Below are positions 11,696 through 24,200 of a stretch of 64,000 nt of DNA, piece by piece. The stretch comes from Berberis thunbergii. Lineage: Eukaryota > Streptophyta > Magnoliopsida > Ranunculales > Berberidaceae. The stretch covers positions 310,001 through 374,000 of the forward strand of contig QNQO01000680.1 of the NCBI GenBank assembly GCA_003290165.1. The letters are read 5' to 3'. The position numbers were made by a program, and so were the translations under genes. Below the pieces are notes generated by a model. It was not told the origin of the DNA, ran no database searches, and saw only the letters and a list, made by a program, of their open reading frames with translations. Position 1 is the stretch's first letter; each line of letters starts with the position of its first letter.

Positions 11696-12605
11696 ATGTA
11701 CAATTGATGAGAAGACAGTATATGATAAAATGTAAAAGGATTAAGGTTGTTATTCTTTGATTTTATATAGTAGTGTTAAGTATACAATAACAAAATGCAA
11801 AAATAACTCCAGTATATATAGTTAGTTATTGATTAAAGCGGCAAATTACAAAACATTATCTCAATGCAAACATTGTGCTCTAACTCAGATTAATTATTAA
11901 ATCTTCAAATTTTATATCTATAATTAATTATTGAAAAGATTCAAAGTCTTAAAAAAAGAAATTTTTATGATAAATCTCATATAATAATATTTTATAAATA
12001 GGTATTGGCACATTAGAAACAAAAAATTGGTTTTTACTTTATTAAAGGCTGTTGCTAAATAACATCACTACTTTTGCTGAAGGACACCACCGCCACTCTT
12101 ACCTTCTATTCTCTCTTCACCAGAACAACACCCTGGCCAGCCCCACCACCACCTCGCCCTGCCACCGCTGGCTGGCAGTGGTGTGATGGTGGTGCTTGGG
12201 AGAAGAGATAGAGAAAAGAAGAAGGTGAGTAAGAGAAGAATAGGAAGAATAAGAAGATGGGAAGAGATGGAGGGGTGGTAGTGGTAATTGATGGAGAAGA
12301 AGAAGAATAAGAGGGGGAGGAGGAGGAGAGAGGGAATGAGGAGGAGAGGTGACATTGATGGGGGTGGTGGCAGGGTAGAGCTAGGATTGCAGACAAAGAT
12401 GGGCAAAAAAAATAAATCAAAGATAATTAATTCTTAAAATAAATAGATAAATATGATTGAAACAAAGTTTCAAAAGTAGTACAAGAGAAACATATTTTAT
12501 GTGTCAATTGTTTTGCACATGGGTTTTAGTATAAACTCATTGTGAGTTCTCATGTTCTAGTAATGTTGTATAATCACCTTATCATCGATTGAATCTCACA
12601 TCTGA

Positions 12606-12720
12606 TTATTGTAATTGATTATTGATAATCTTCATAGCAGAAAAAGCTCTCTCAACACTGGCAATTGCAACTGGTAATCCATGGCCGAATGCTACATAAC
12701 TGACCATATAGGGTTTACCA
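12606..12720 (-). pseudogene. hAT transposase dimerisation-domain fragment
   Basis: The translation contains LPVAIASVERAFSAMKIINN, which matches the very conserved C-terminal dimerisation block of hAT transposases (LPVATASVERAFSAMK in many plant copies). The upstream catalytic RNase H-fold region is absent, so only a scrap remains. Confidence 0.75.
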
Positions 12721-12832
12721 AACCAGGCCCGAAGGCTACAGTATTGTTGCCACTTAATATCCTTGTCGCCTCCATCTCGCATGAAGATTTGCTTTCGCTC
12801 CGGTCCGTTGTCTCTACCTTGCATAAAGACGA

Positions 12833-12963
12833 CTTATCCATGGCGTAGCACATGTGCTCCTAATAATCAGGTGAAAACTCACAAAATTCTAACTCGTGAG
12901 TCTCGAACCCGCGACCTCTTACAGGAGAGTTGATGTCCGATCAACTGAACTACAATTGGTGGA
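12833..12963 (-). repeat. tRNA-derived SINE, family A copy 1
   Basis: On the minus strand it begins CCACCAATTGTAGTTCAGTT (pol III A-box-like TAGTTCAGTTG), has a B-box-like GCGGGTTCGAGACTC, then a non-tRNA body with TGAGTTTTCACCTGATTATT. The same head and body recur at 49539-49650, which shows a dispersed family rather than a tRNA gene. Confidence 0.7.
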
Positions 12964-13593
12964 CAACTGATAATATTAAGAATGTTGCCATCCAATTGCT
13001 TAGCTGAAGCAGACTACCGTGAAGACTGGAGAGTGTTGATGAGGAGCAAACAAACAAGAGAGAGGGAGTAAGACCACTTCCATAAATCGATATATGTCTA
13101 ATTGAAATTATATTGTGCGATTGGAGAAATCGATCTCCGTTGAAATCGTCTTGTGCGATTGGAGAAAATCGATATTTGTCGAAATCGTTTTGGGCAATTG
13201 AGATGGTGGAGAGGAGACCTTGCGAATGCTTGCGAATTTGCGAAGGGTTAGCGATTTTGTGTATTTCTGTATTCCATTATCTATAAAAGGGGGCCAATCT
13301 AAAATTTTAATGGGAGACAAGATTGTAAATATTGTTAGTTTGGCGAAATTTCTTAAAAAGTTAAGGGAGGGGGCAATTTAGCTATAAGGTAGATCCGCCC
13401 CTTGATGGTGGTGGTGAATGAAGGAGGATGATGACAGGTGACGGTTGTGGGGGTGATTGATGGAAAAGAAATAAAGAAAGGTAAAAGAGGGAAATAGGAT
13501 AAGAGAGGTAACAATATATACTGGTGGTGTATTTAAAAAAAGTAGAGGATTGACGATATCCTTAGTGGTATTATTTAACAAACCTTTATTAAA

Positions 13594-14120
13594 TAGCTAT
13601 TAGCATGATAGTGATAACATTAGTTTATGAGCTTGTATTGCTAGTGATAACTAAAACAAATAACATTGAATATTTTAATTAAAACAGGGGATGCTTTGAC
13701 AATGCATTGCCGACAAGCTTGGCAGTTGGCATGTCGTACTTTAATGAGTTTGAAAAATCATTCTGTTTGATTCATAAGGTCTTCAATATTGTACATCGAG
13801 TGATTTGTTTGCAAGATCTATACAATATAAAAATAAATTGTCTGAATTGTCAATTTCTGCATGTCTATGTCACCATCAATAACATCTTATCCCAAACAGT
13901 GTTATTATTGGTCAACATCATCAAATCGTCCAACTCACCACATCACCATCGTTCAAGAGCTTGCTTCAAATCTTCTTAAATTTAAAGTCACCTCCCTCCA
14001 AAATGAAACTTATTATTCATGACTACTTTTATTTTAAATTAACCTCCCGTGGGGATGGGCAATTATGGAATGTCATACATTTATTATTTACCAAAAATTG
14101 ACTTACAGTCGCTACGGGGG
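13594..14120. other. Spacer without recognised genes
   Basis: AT-rich, with one short open frame (13707-13979) that resembles nothing I know. No other structure was seen. Confidence 0.5.
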
Positions 14121-16480
14121 TACATTACGATGTTACCCGTAATAAAAACCGAAAAAAGTTAATAGAAAAACTATCCTTAATACAGTTGCCAGAATACAAA
14201 GCTAATCCTAACAAGATAAACTTAAAAACACCAAAAAGAATTGAAACCAACCCCTTGCATCTTGAAAGGAACAAAATGCAAAAAGGCCCATCCGGTTTGA
14301 GCGCAAGCCCACCCAAGCAGCCAGCTCGCAAAGAACACACTGAAAAGCAGCATCGCACGCAGAATAACAAGCTGAAAAACACCAACCAGGACAACACGCT
14401 GCAAAAGCAGTGCACCCTCTGTATTGACAGATCACACTCTGTTTTGCAAGAGCGAGCAGAATTCGTCCCTCGCATCCGCAATCTCGACACTGAGCAATGC
14501 AACACCCTGCCACTCTACACAGTCCTCAACAGCTGACACTTCGAAAACAGGGTATACTCTCCCTGCCCAATCTGCAACCTCGCGCCTGCAACACTTCTAA
14601 TGCGGATTTAACTAACCTAAATAAATAGGTTAATTCAGCCCACTTGTAATAACCGCAAGTGCACGGTGCCTAACTGGTAGACAACGGCAAGTACGGGTCG
14701 ATCCCACGAGGAAGGTGGATTAAATTGAATTTTAGAAATTATCTAAACTAATTTAAATGGAAAATGAGGTTACAGTGTTTTTAAAACTAAACTAAAAATA
14801 AATTAAAAAAGATAGATGAAATGGGTTTTGTGGGCTTGGACTCACCAATGAGTTAGCAAAATTATTGAAATCTAAATTACTGAATTTAAAAACGAGAAGC
14901 TTTAGGGATGAGAGTCCCTTCCTTACATCGAATATGTGATCGTTAAAATCCAATTAAACTTATATCATGTTTCTATCAAACATTAACAAATTATTTCAAG
15001 CAAATACGCTCTTACCAAGTATTAAGTGTCTTTTTAGGGCACACTTAATCAAAGTTTCAGTTTAATATTTTTAGCACATGCTTTGAATATTGATAAAGGG
15101 TAATTCTAACTACCAAACATATCAAGATTAATTTCTCGAAAATGAAGGGTGAAAGTAATTTATCAAAAATTCAGAAATAATTGTAATTAACAATTAAGCA
15201 CACAATTCAGTAAAATAAATCAAAATAACTTATACAACCCATTTAGTTTATCACAAACTCGATGTGGTGGCACTCAGCAGATCAGCAGGTGTTTCGAACA
15301 CGAATCCCAAGACAAATGGTCCCAAAATGCTCTGTGGTGGCTCTTACATATAGCTGGGGTGTGAATAGCCAACTTAAATTGACTCAGTCCTACCAGGCGC
15401 ACAATACTGCTACAGTGACGCCTCGCTCCGCCTTCTTCTCCAGCGAGCAGCGGCGGTGCTTCGCCTTCCTCCGTGCTCGTAGCGAGGATCCTCGACCTCC
15501 AAATACCTCCAGAACCTGCAAAAAAGAGAGAAGGTGAGGAAACACCAAGAAAACAAAAAAAACAGAGAAGGAAGATGAGGAACAGGAGCTCCCTGTTTCT
15601 GCTTGCGAGCTCTGTCTCGCGAGGTGGTGGCGGTGATGCTCGGTCTGGTCGTGACGGTGGTCGCGAGAGAGGGAGGCAGGAAGGAACTCGAGACGAAGAA
15701 AGGCCGAGAAAAGAGGGGAAACAATGTCTGTGGCGAGGCGGAACAGAGCCGCAATGAGCTCTGTTTCGCGGCGTGGCGGCGGTGATGCTCGGTCTGTTGT
15801 GGTGGTGCTCGTGCGGAGGTGATGGATGATGTTGGTTGATGGATAATGGACAGGGAGAGGACATGGACGGTGACAGAGTGAAGGTTTGACGCGAAACAGG
15901 GTTGTCACACCCCTGTTTCGTGGTGGTGGCGGTTGTGCTGTCCGGAGGTGGTGGTGGTGCTCGGGTGATGGTGGTGGCGAGGTGGTGATTGCTGAGTGAG
16001 TGAGAGATGGATAGGTGGTGGTGGTGATTGTGAATCAATTTGAGAGAAAGAGGTTTTGATTTTTGTCTAATTCTCTTCTTTTCCCTTTTCTTTTCTCCCT
16101 ATTTTCTCACCTTATTATCTTCTATTTATAGAAAATTATCAAGATGAATAGGGATGAAATGAGGGAATGATTCATCAATGTATAATTTGGAGAAGGATTG
16201 GGCTTGGCATTAGGTTTGGGTTTAGGTTATGGATTAGGTTATGAATTAGGTTTCGGGTTTAGGTTATGAATTAGGTTTCGGGTTTAGGTTTGTGACTGCT
16301 TTATACCACCGTTGGAATCGACTAATTGTCGTTCCTTAACTTGCCACCTTAATATGATTTCATCGTTTACGCTCAAATTCCTACAAAGACATGAAAACGA
16401 AATAATTACTATAAAATATAATAATCGAAACACTAACATGTATAAATTAATGGATATATTATGTAATAATTATGTGAATA
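14120..16480. other. GC-richer repeat debris, unclassified
   Basis: Composition changes sharply from the AT-rich flanks. The stretch at 14643-14740 (cgcaagtgcacggt followed by gtacgggtcgatcccacgag) is a phrase I associate with dispersed plant repeats. 15400-15960 is dominated by biased codon-like repeats (ggtggtg, gaggtggt) that create long overlapping frames without domain similarity. 14125-14600, read on the minus strand, has the look of a 3' untranslated tail of the RNase H-bearing LINE at 16.8-17.3 kb, interrupted by the 14.64-16.48 kb block. No clear termini were found. Confidence 0.4.
16209..16292 (+). repeat. Minisatellite with telomere-like GGGTTTAGG units
   Basis: Imperfect units of about 27 bases (gggtttaggttatgaattag plus gtttc) repeat about three times. 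GGGTTTAGG, a permutation of the plant telomere repeat, recurs in each full unit. It is too short and irregular to be a functional telomeric tract. Confidence 0.6.
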
Positions 16481-16822
16481 TCAACTTCCCACACCAAGCA
16501 TCCCATCGCTCTCTGCTGTACCTAGGCAGCAAGGACGAAACTGGCTGCTCTTGCCTCGCAGCCGAACCGCCAGCAAGAACCGGCCATTCACAGTGCCTGG
16601 CTTTGCCTAGCACCCCTGTTTTACAGAAAAGCAGAGAGGAAAAATAATGTTCCTGCAGATAGCACTCAGTCCCATACAGCACCCGGTCCCAGACAACACT
16701 CATCTTGAGCGCAAAACAGTCCAATCTCCAGTGAGACTGCCTCAACTGAAAGACTGCACTTGCATCGCGCAGCTGATCCATACCCGCTTTGCCGCGAAGA
16801 CTCAACTAGCTCATGACTGCCT

Positions 16823-17600
16823 CTACACGTCCTCGTGGCGGATGTATGCCATATGCCATTGGTCCAGCACCAACAAACCCGCCACTCTCCTAGGAAGTTC
16901 ATTTGCACCGAAAGAAATAGTCCTATGGTCTCGTTGTGCTAGGTTCGCTAACGCATCCGCCACCGCGTTCGCTTATCTATATATATGAAGGCAATCTAAC
17001 GACATTGTTGCCGCCATCAAATGAATTTCCTTCAAAATATTCTCCAAGTGCCAAGGAATTTTCAAAGTTTCTTTAAACCGTCCACAAACCAGATCCGAGT
17101 CCGATTGAACTATCACCCTGTTGAAACCCAATGAGAGACAAAGACGGAGGCCCTCAGCTGGAGCCAAAATTTTCGCTTTGTTATTGGAGCCTGCACCAAA
17201 AAATAATTTTTTGCCCACCACACAGTGACCCCTAGAGTCCCTAATGATCACACCGCCAGATGTCTGGTTCTTACGGGAGGAACCATCTACATTTATAGCA
17301 ACAAAATCTAACGGAGGGGAGGTGCCAAAAAACAACTCTGGCTAACTTCCTTCTAACTGAAAGCATCTGTAACCCCAAAGCCCTTAATGGTGTCTTGTTA
17401 CAGCTAACTTGTTTTGGATTTATAAAACTGTTTGCCAAGCGCCGATTGCGCCTAACATTCAAAATCACCAACGTAGGATTTGGGGCAGCATTTTCCTTGG
17501 CTACTTCACCTACTTTCACCTCGGAATAGTTGACACTTGACAATTGTGTGTATTTTGCAAACTTTTTTTGCATCCCCAGTGTTTGGAGGAGAGGACACAA
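16823..17600 (-). pseudogene. RNase H domain of a LINE-type element, inactivated
   Basis: The minus-strand frame 17335-16973 has the plant retroelement RNase H layout (RVT_3 type): INVDGSSRKN with the first catalytic Asp, GGVIIRDSRG, a SNNKAKILAPAEGL segment, then GFNRVIVQSDSDLV with the third acidic residue. The same frame goes on after a TAA (near 16976) into ANAVADALANLAQRD, the usual last motif, and ends at 16823. The residue normally Glu in the NNxAE segment is Lys here. The part at 17336-17600 precedes it in a shifted frame and is only tentatively included. It lies about 0.5 kb upstream of TPC1 and points the other way. Confidence 0.7.
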
Positions 17601-18080
17601 TTACCTTGCCTCTCATTTGGTTTCCCTCTACATTCAAATTATACGCAAGGACCAATGCCAATAATTTGTTAACAATCAACTACTAATGCTATAAGGCACG
17701 AGAGAGGAGATCAATCGGGATGAGTTATCTAGAAAACATTTACATCGATACATTCACAAACCTCACATTTCAAATTTTCTTAAATAGGCAATTTAAAATT
17801 TTCCCTAACTTAGATTTGTGCGAGGGTGGCCCTCACAAAACTAATTCTACTCCTCTTCAACGTCTTCAAACTCACCAAGAGAAAAGTATGAGTGGTCCGA
17901 ATGCAGACTGCCCTTAGAGGCACAAATCAAAGCTGGGCCTAGCACATGGTATGATCCTTTGTCGCCTACTCATTTAAGAGCATTTAAAAAAACAAACACC
18001 CCCCTTCCATTCCGTGGTGCATCTCCCCAAAACTCTTCCTGTGTAAAAACAAGACTATTAGAGGGTACCAACTTCTAAGG
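17601..18080 (+). promoter_or_regulatory. Presumed TPC1 proximal promoter and 5' leader
   Basis: This is the only space between the RNase H relic and the TPC1 start codon. A pyrimidine-rich stretch (about 18000-18035) and a tttaaaaaaac motif near 17986 are compatible with a leader and a weak TATA-like element, but no element is diagnostic. An untranslated first exon further upstream cannot be excluded. Confidence 0.35.
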
Positions 18081-18212
18081 ATGGATGAACCTTTGTTGAG
18101 TGGAGAGAGCAGCAGAAGCAGTAACCAATTCTGGCACAAAGCTTATAAGCGAAGATCTGATGCTATTGCCTATGGTGATCGCTACCAGAAGGCAGCAGCA
18201 CTCGTGGATCTG
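18081..18212 (+). CDS. TPC1: TPC1 exon 1 (residues 1-44)
   Basis: Cytosolic N-terminus, starting [11 protein letters not shown] with the acidic-dileucine motif that family knowledge links to tonoplast targeting, and ending with the conserved [10 protein letters not shown]. Phase 0 donor GTAACT. Confidence 0.93.
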
Positions 18213-21200
18213 GTAACTTTTCGCTCTTTGATTTCTTCGAATTTAGTGTAAATTCTACCAAAAATGTACGAAATTGTAACAATGATTTGGTTTTGTTGGA
18301 ATGCAAATTTTCAGGCTGAAGATGGCATTGGTTTGCCAGAGGAAGTTCTCACTGAATCAAGATTTGAACGTGCAGCGAAATTCTATTTCTTCTTTATTCG
18401 GTTTGATATACTGTGGACTGTAAACCTTTTTGCTTTGATAGCACTAAACTTCTTTGAGGTTAGTAATGTTATCTGTATGTACATATATATATATATATAT
18501 ATTTTCTATTTAATTACCTGAATTTTTAATATAAGGTGGCTCTTCAGAATCATTGTGATACACACTTTAATTCGTTAAGATGCTGATATGTGGTTTCGCT
18601 TAATGTTTTGATCTCTGCAGAAGCCCTTATGGTGTGCAAGATACACCACAGAAAGTTGTAGTGACAGAGATTACTTTTTTCTTGGGCAGTTGCCGTACTT
18701 AACCAAAGCTCAGTCTCTTGTTTATGAGGTCAGATTTGCTTGAATATTATGAAATTTGAAAAATGTTATTTGCAAAATATATTCCATGGTTAATTTTCTG
18801 TTTGCATTATCTAGACTACTATTTCTGTGTATCTGAAATGCGAGTTGATAATCAAAATTCGTTTTGTTGTATAACATTAAGTACTGCTAGTGCAATAGTT
18901 CTTATCTGATATGCAATTAGAACAAATTTTTTTATTTTTTCGTAATAAGGTTGTGCTCGGTGTCATATAATCTCGTGTTTTTGGTTTCGGTGGGTTGTTC
19001 TTTGTTGTATAACTTTGTAGGCTAACTCAGTCTCCTTTAGATTTTGATTATCTTTTAATAGATTTTATTTTACCGATTAAAAAAAGAGCATTTAGGGACC
19101 AAAAACAAACAAACATTTTGACTACTCATTCAGGATAAGTTATTGTTTCCGCTTGAGACACTACTAAACATGCAATGGCGTAGCAAACCGACTTGCAGCT
19201 CTAGCGGGACTTGAAGGTATCCCTTGGTTCTTGCCTCCTCTAGACAAAACCTAGAATGATAATGTGAGAAGGGATGCTTGTCAATGGTGGTATGTAAGTA
19301 AGTAAGCTTGCAAATGATTTTGTTCCCCTTGGGGTCCCTAGTGATGTGGTGAAGGCTTATTTAAATGGAGTTCGGGTCAAAACCCCTCCAAGGTATAAAT
19401 TATACTGTCTGAATAAAATAGGGCTGGGCCCCTCTAACCCTCATGCTTGCTTTACACACAAAAAAGAAAGTGAGGAAAAAGAACTACTAAAACTTTTTAT
19501 TTGTAAAATTTAAAAATTCGTTTGAGCTGAAAAAATTTATGGAAAATTACGGATTAATAATAGAAACAAATACTGCATGGATGGCTCATAGTTTTAAAGT
19601 TTCACAAAGTTTCAACTATTCACAAGAAAGGTTTCAATGGTGTCAAAATACCGCTATGTTGTGGAGGGCATGGAAAAATATTAGAAAACTTGGAAACCAA
19701 GCACTATAAGGAGAAAACTGACTTAACACTCCACAGCCTCATGCATCCTCCTTTCTGTTGAATCCCATTTCCAGTCCTCTTGCGTCCTTGTCTTGCGTTA
19801 AGAGGAAGATACCTCGACGCTTGTCTAAAAAAAACAGTAAACAAACTCGTAACATCTCACTCGATGGTGTTATGTGCCATTTTCGGTACTTTGCCTCAAC
19901 AAGGATTCTATGTTTACTGATTTTTTTTTAAATAAAATTTTAATTACGAGGTTTAGCTCTATTAAGAGTTAAAATCTTAAAGTCTCTGAAAAAGAAGCTA
20001 TAATTAGAAGTTTAAGGGTTTGTTTAAGATCTGGTTAGAGCTTCCAACTAGAGGGTAAAAGAAAGTAAATTACTATTTTTCCTACAATGAGTAACAAATT
20101 AGTGGTCCCTCAGCGGAATCTGGTTATATCAGAATGGTAGTGTAGTATAAACTAAAATAACTTAGTTAAGAGGTTGGTAAGAAGTAGGCGAGTCTCTAAA
20201 ATTTCAAAACAAATGTCACCAATATAATAATGCTAAATCATAGGCCCTGTGTCATATCATAAAATGCGAACCTTCGTATCCCAATGAAGCTGTTGATGGA
20301 TATTCATAAACTGACTCCTGAGTCACACCCAAACTACAAAGATTATGTCACTGTAATATAAAATAAAATGATACTATTAATACCGCGTAAGAGCATTTAA
20401 CACCCCTATACAGTTTCTAGCGTCACTATGTGATTCCACATCAATGCTATCATTCCTTCTTCTTTCAGGGGTGTTAAATGCTTCTAGAGGCCTTCAAAAT
20501 CTTTCCTCATTTGGTAAATGGGCTTGGGAGATATTTTTCGTGCTTTTGTTTGGATTATTTGGAGGGAAAGAAACAACAAAATTTTTAGAAACATACACAA
20601 GCCTGCAGATAAGCTTTGAATAGATATCAAAATCACATTGTGGTTATCGGGTTGTAATTGGGATAGCGTAAGAGATATTAGATTTTTCTTATTGCATGTT
20701 CATTTGGGACTCTCTTGTTATTAACAACAATATTTGATGTATACTTTTGTTTGTGTCTCTTGTTCTTTTTTCAACACTGAGAGGCATCTCCTTTACTTCT
20801 AAATCAATATAATCTGTTTTTTCTGATAAAAAAAGAAAAGAACTAAAATAGTCTCAGGATTGCCTATCCAAGACATACTTCCTCTGAGACGAACTAATAC
20901 CCCCTTGGAACCTCTATCTTGTCAAGGCATATGAAGTTGACGAGGTTATGATCCTTCAAATCGACAATGTCAGTTGAATTGCCACCATCCATGTAGACTC
21001 TATAACAGACAATCCTTGATGATGACACATGCGAAAGTTGAGCGATCAATAGTGTAACTGAAGCCAACTAAATCACAACTAGCTTAACTTGTCAAACCAA
21101 GCATGCAGTGGGTGACTGCTACAAAAAGAGCACTTTTTTTAGATCAGGTGATACAATGGCCGATCATAACTTAACTACTGAAAGTACAAATTTGTTGGAG

Positions 21201-24200
21201 TATTATAGAGGAATAGCAGAAGAGTTCTCTTGATGTTATTTCTTGGCAACATTATACAAGAACAGAACATCAATAAAAGGACTCTTGACAATTATTTATT
21301 CTCAGATTAGGGGTTTGAACATGAACCCTTAACCAAACTTTTCAGTCCAACAAATATTAAACATTGACTGTTTGTTCGTTTCGTTAGGCATGACCCTTTT
21401 TAACAAACTAGTTACTTGGAGCGTAAGAATCTTAACACATGAAATAAGGTTTTGCTGAAATGAAAATAAGGAATTGAATTCCTTTGGGAAAGGAATGACA
21501 AGCTGTTGGCAAACAGCCGAGCAAAAGAATAGGAGACGGCAAGCGTGTAAAATAGTTGACTTGATCTGATAAAATATTCACTGAAGCTGTTCTCCCTGTG
21601 GGTTGGTTTGGGTGCTGTATGGAGTGGTTGATGGAACATATCCACTTTTCGCTGATACTGTTTGAATTTGCTGGTATCTATCTCGAACCCATACTTTTTA
21701 TATTCTCCATTTCAAGTTTTGACCTTTTTTGCAGGGAATTACTCTGATCATACTCATTGTCTACACTTTCTTTCCACTTACATACGAAGGATGGAATCTG
21801 TTTTCAAAGAACCTTTTGAATATAATAAAGGTAAATGATCTTTATATCTATTCTTGAACATTTTCCTCTTAAGCTAATTAATATTATTAAGTTGTAGACA
21901 CTCTTTGGTAAGATCATCCCCAGAGTTAATATTTTTCCCTATATCCTTTATCAGGAAATATGTGGATGGACATGATAAATCAACAACTTTATTATCTACA
22001 CTACGTAACCAGTTCGTGTCTGATGAACATGAGTTCTGCATTGTCGTCACACCCACTTTCCCTTCCAAAAATGTCCCTGCCCAAGTTTTACTATTACAAT
22101 AAATTGATAATATTGGGATTTTTTTTCATTATTTTAAACCCAACATGTGTGCTATTTATTCAAAAAATAAATCTCTTACAAATATTCCATGCTTTAAAAG
22201 ATAAAATGTGCGTGAGTAATTTTACATGTAAGAAATAAGTAAAAGCAAATTACATGCATAAGGAGCATCGAGCGATCTTGTATGATAACAAAAAAATAAA
22301 AGTAAGATTGTCTCCTGCATAGTGCGCACTCATGGACTAGTGAGTATAAAGAAAATAAGGTTCAAACCATAGTAGTAACGTACATCAAATTAACTCGTAG
22401 GTTATTAATTTTGAAGTGCTTCTAGTAAGAGTCATACATCGTTCCATGAAATATGAAGTACACTGCCAAATCAAATCCAAGATGTTATTTAGAATTTAAA
22501 TGTTCATGAGTTTTAAATAAACATTGTTGCAAGCAATTTTTATTTGTGTATATAATTTTTTAGTAATTTACACAATAAAATGTCAGTGGAAAATGTATGC
22601 TATAAAATTTTTAATCCTTCCGTGACTGTTATTATCTTGACCATATTTTATTCATAGTGAGATGGAAAAGGACTTCATGTTTTTCACTACAGAAGTTATA
22701 TCTGGCTAGTTGTTGGGAATTTTGTCAAGTCTTTGGTTCTATTCAATGACACATTTTTGCTGGTTTTGCAGATCGCATGTTTGTTTCTTTTGGTTGCTGA
22801 TTTATTGGTTTATGTACTCTATTTGTCTCCGGTGCCCATTTACTCTCTACCTTTGAGGATTGCTCCGTATATCCGCGTTGTCTTTTTTGTTTTAAACATT
22901 AGGTATGCTCTAGTATTACTTATTGTTTACTTTTCTGAACATATTGAGCACTTGTATTTTGGTTTTGTTTAGGTGTAGTCCGATTTTTTTTTTTTGTTTC
23001 CATTTATCTATTACATGTGTGTCAATTCACCATATATTCCCACTCAAATGTCGTTTGTTGAAGACACATCAGGTGGCTAGTCTCTACAACTTCCTTCTAA
23101 GTAGACCCATCAGCTTTTTGGGCTGGTTAAAGGGGTGGGCTAAGAAGCGCAGACACTTATTTTAGCTCTCCGTGTCTGTGTTGGACACGAACTGCTCAGA
23201 CACTTAAACATATCATTAGGCACTTCTCCTATGATATTTATGCTCACAAGTTGCATATTTAGAAATATTGCTTGGCAATATGGATTGGTAGTTACATGCA
23301 TTTGTTTGATCAAAAGAAGAAAAAAAAATCCTACTTATTTGAATGTTCATATTTATAATATTAACTATAAAAATAAAAAAGAGGTAATATTTTATTGCCA
23401 TGTCCTAGTTGTATCTGTGTTGTAGTTTCTTGGAATTTTCTGTGTTGCCATGTCTGACATGGCGCCCATGTCCATGCAACATAGGGTGGGAAGTGGAAAG
23501 AGATCAAGGGTGGATAATGATTTACAGCAAGGTGATATGGAAGGTATTTTCTTCATAATCGGGCCTTTGCATGTCGCCTTTGGGCAATAAAAAACAACAG
23601 GATCATGCTATAAAAGGAAATCAGAAAAAGAATAATTCTCTTATCACAGGATAGTTAAGCAAGAATGGTGTGGAAGTGGTGTTGGAGGGGGGGGGGACAT
23701 AAATGTCCGACTATTTGCAATGGAGTTCATCTAGACTCTGATTCCAAAAAGCACAAGTCTGATGCTGAGCAGATCCCAAATGGTAAAGGAGGTTGACAAG
23801 AATGTGGTCAATATAATAAGAAGGGGTCTATGAATGCGGCTGATAATGGTAGCAAATCTGATTCCCAGGAGGAGACAGGCAAGATTGTTAACATGGAAAA
23901 GAAACTTGGATTTAACCTGGTCACCAACAAGATGAATAAACTTATATTCAGAGTAAGGGTAAGAAGAAATGGGCTGTTGAGGATGATGGGGAGGAGGGGA
24001 CAGTTCTGGGTCCTACAGCAGCTATGTCTGGTCTGAATGGTAGCAGCAGTGTGGAGGGAGAGTATACAGGTTGTAGAAATCCTGTTGGTTCCATCCAAGA
24101 GGTTTTGGGCTTAAACTTTGAGCAAGAAATGCCAGAGAACACAAAGGCAGGGATGGTTAATTGTGATTATTCATTGTGTGTGATGGGAGGTGTGGGTTTC

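Larger units (their letters stand above)
12600..13404 (-). mobile_element. Deleted hAT transposon nested in the MULE
   Basis: The minus strand starts at 13404 with CAAGGGGCGGATCTACC, a common terminus of plant hAT elements of the zinc-finger MYM/Tip100 kind. It ends with the transposase C-terminus near 12606. Most of the transposase is missing, the other terminus was not found, and a SINE (12833-12963) sits inside. Confidence 0.55.
12047..13584. mobile_element. MULE-type element with 9-bp target duplication
   Basis: The perfect 9-bp direct repeat TTTATTAAA lies at 12038-12046 and 13585-13593. Just inside it are inverted ends: GGCTGTTGCTAAATAACATC on the left and, read inwards from the right, GGTTTGTTAAATAATACCAC. 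A 9-bp duplication with GG-starting termini is the hallmark of Mutator-like elements. No MULE transposase is present. The interior holds purine/pyrimidine-biased arms (12070-12400, 13400-13560), a hAT relic and a SINE. The duplication is AT-only, so chance similarity is not fully excluded. Confidence 0.65.

Noticed and set aside
12068..12420. Two overlapping minus-strand frames rich in Ser/Pro/Leu
   Set aside because: They arise from a purine-biased (gga/gaa) stretch inside the MULE; no domain, low complexity.
14125..14540. Frames of 60-126 codons on both strands
   Set aside because: Same DNA open in several frames, no similarity, GC-biased retroelement-like sequence.
15274..16038. A 254-codon minus-strand frame with many His/Pro/Ser
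   Set aside because: Overlaps three other long frames and is made of ggtggt-type repeats; no domain seen.
17720..17917. Plus-strand frame just upstream of TPC1
   Set aside because: Not joined to TPC1 by any splice site, no similarity; TPC1's N-terminus is complete without it.
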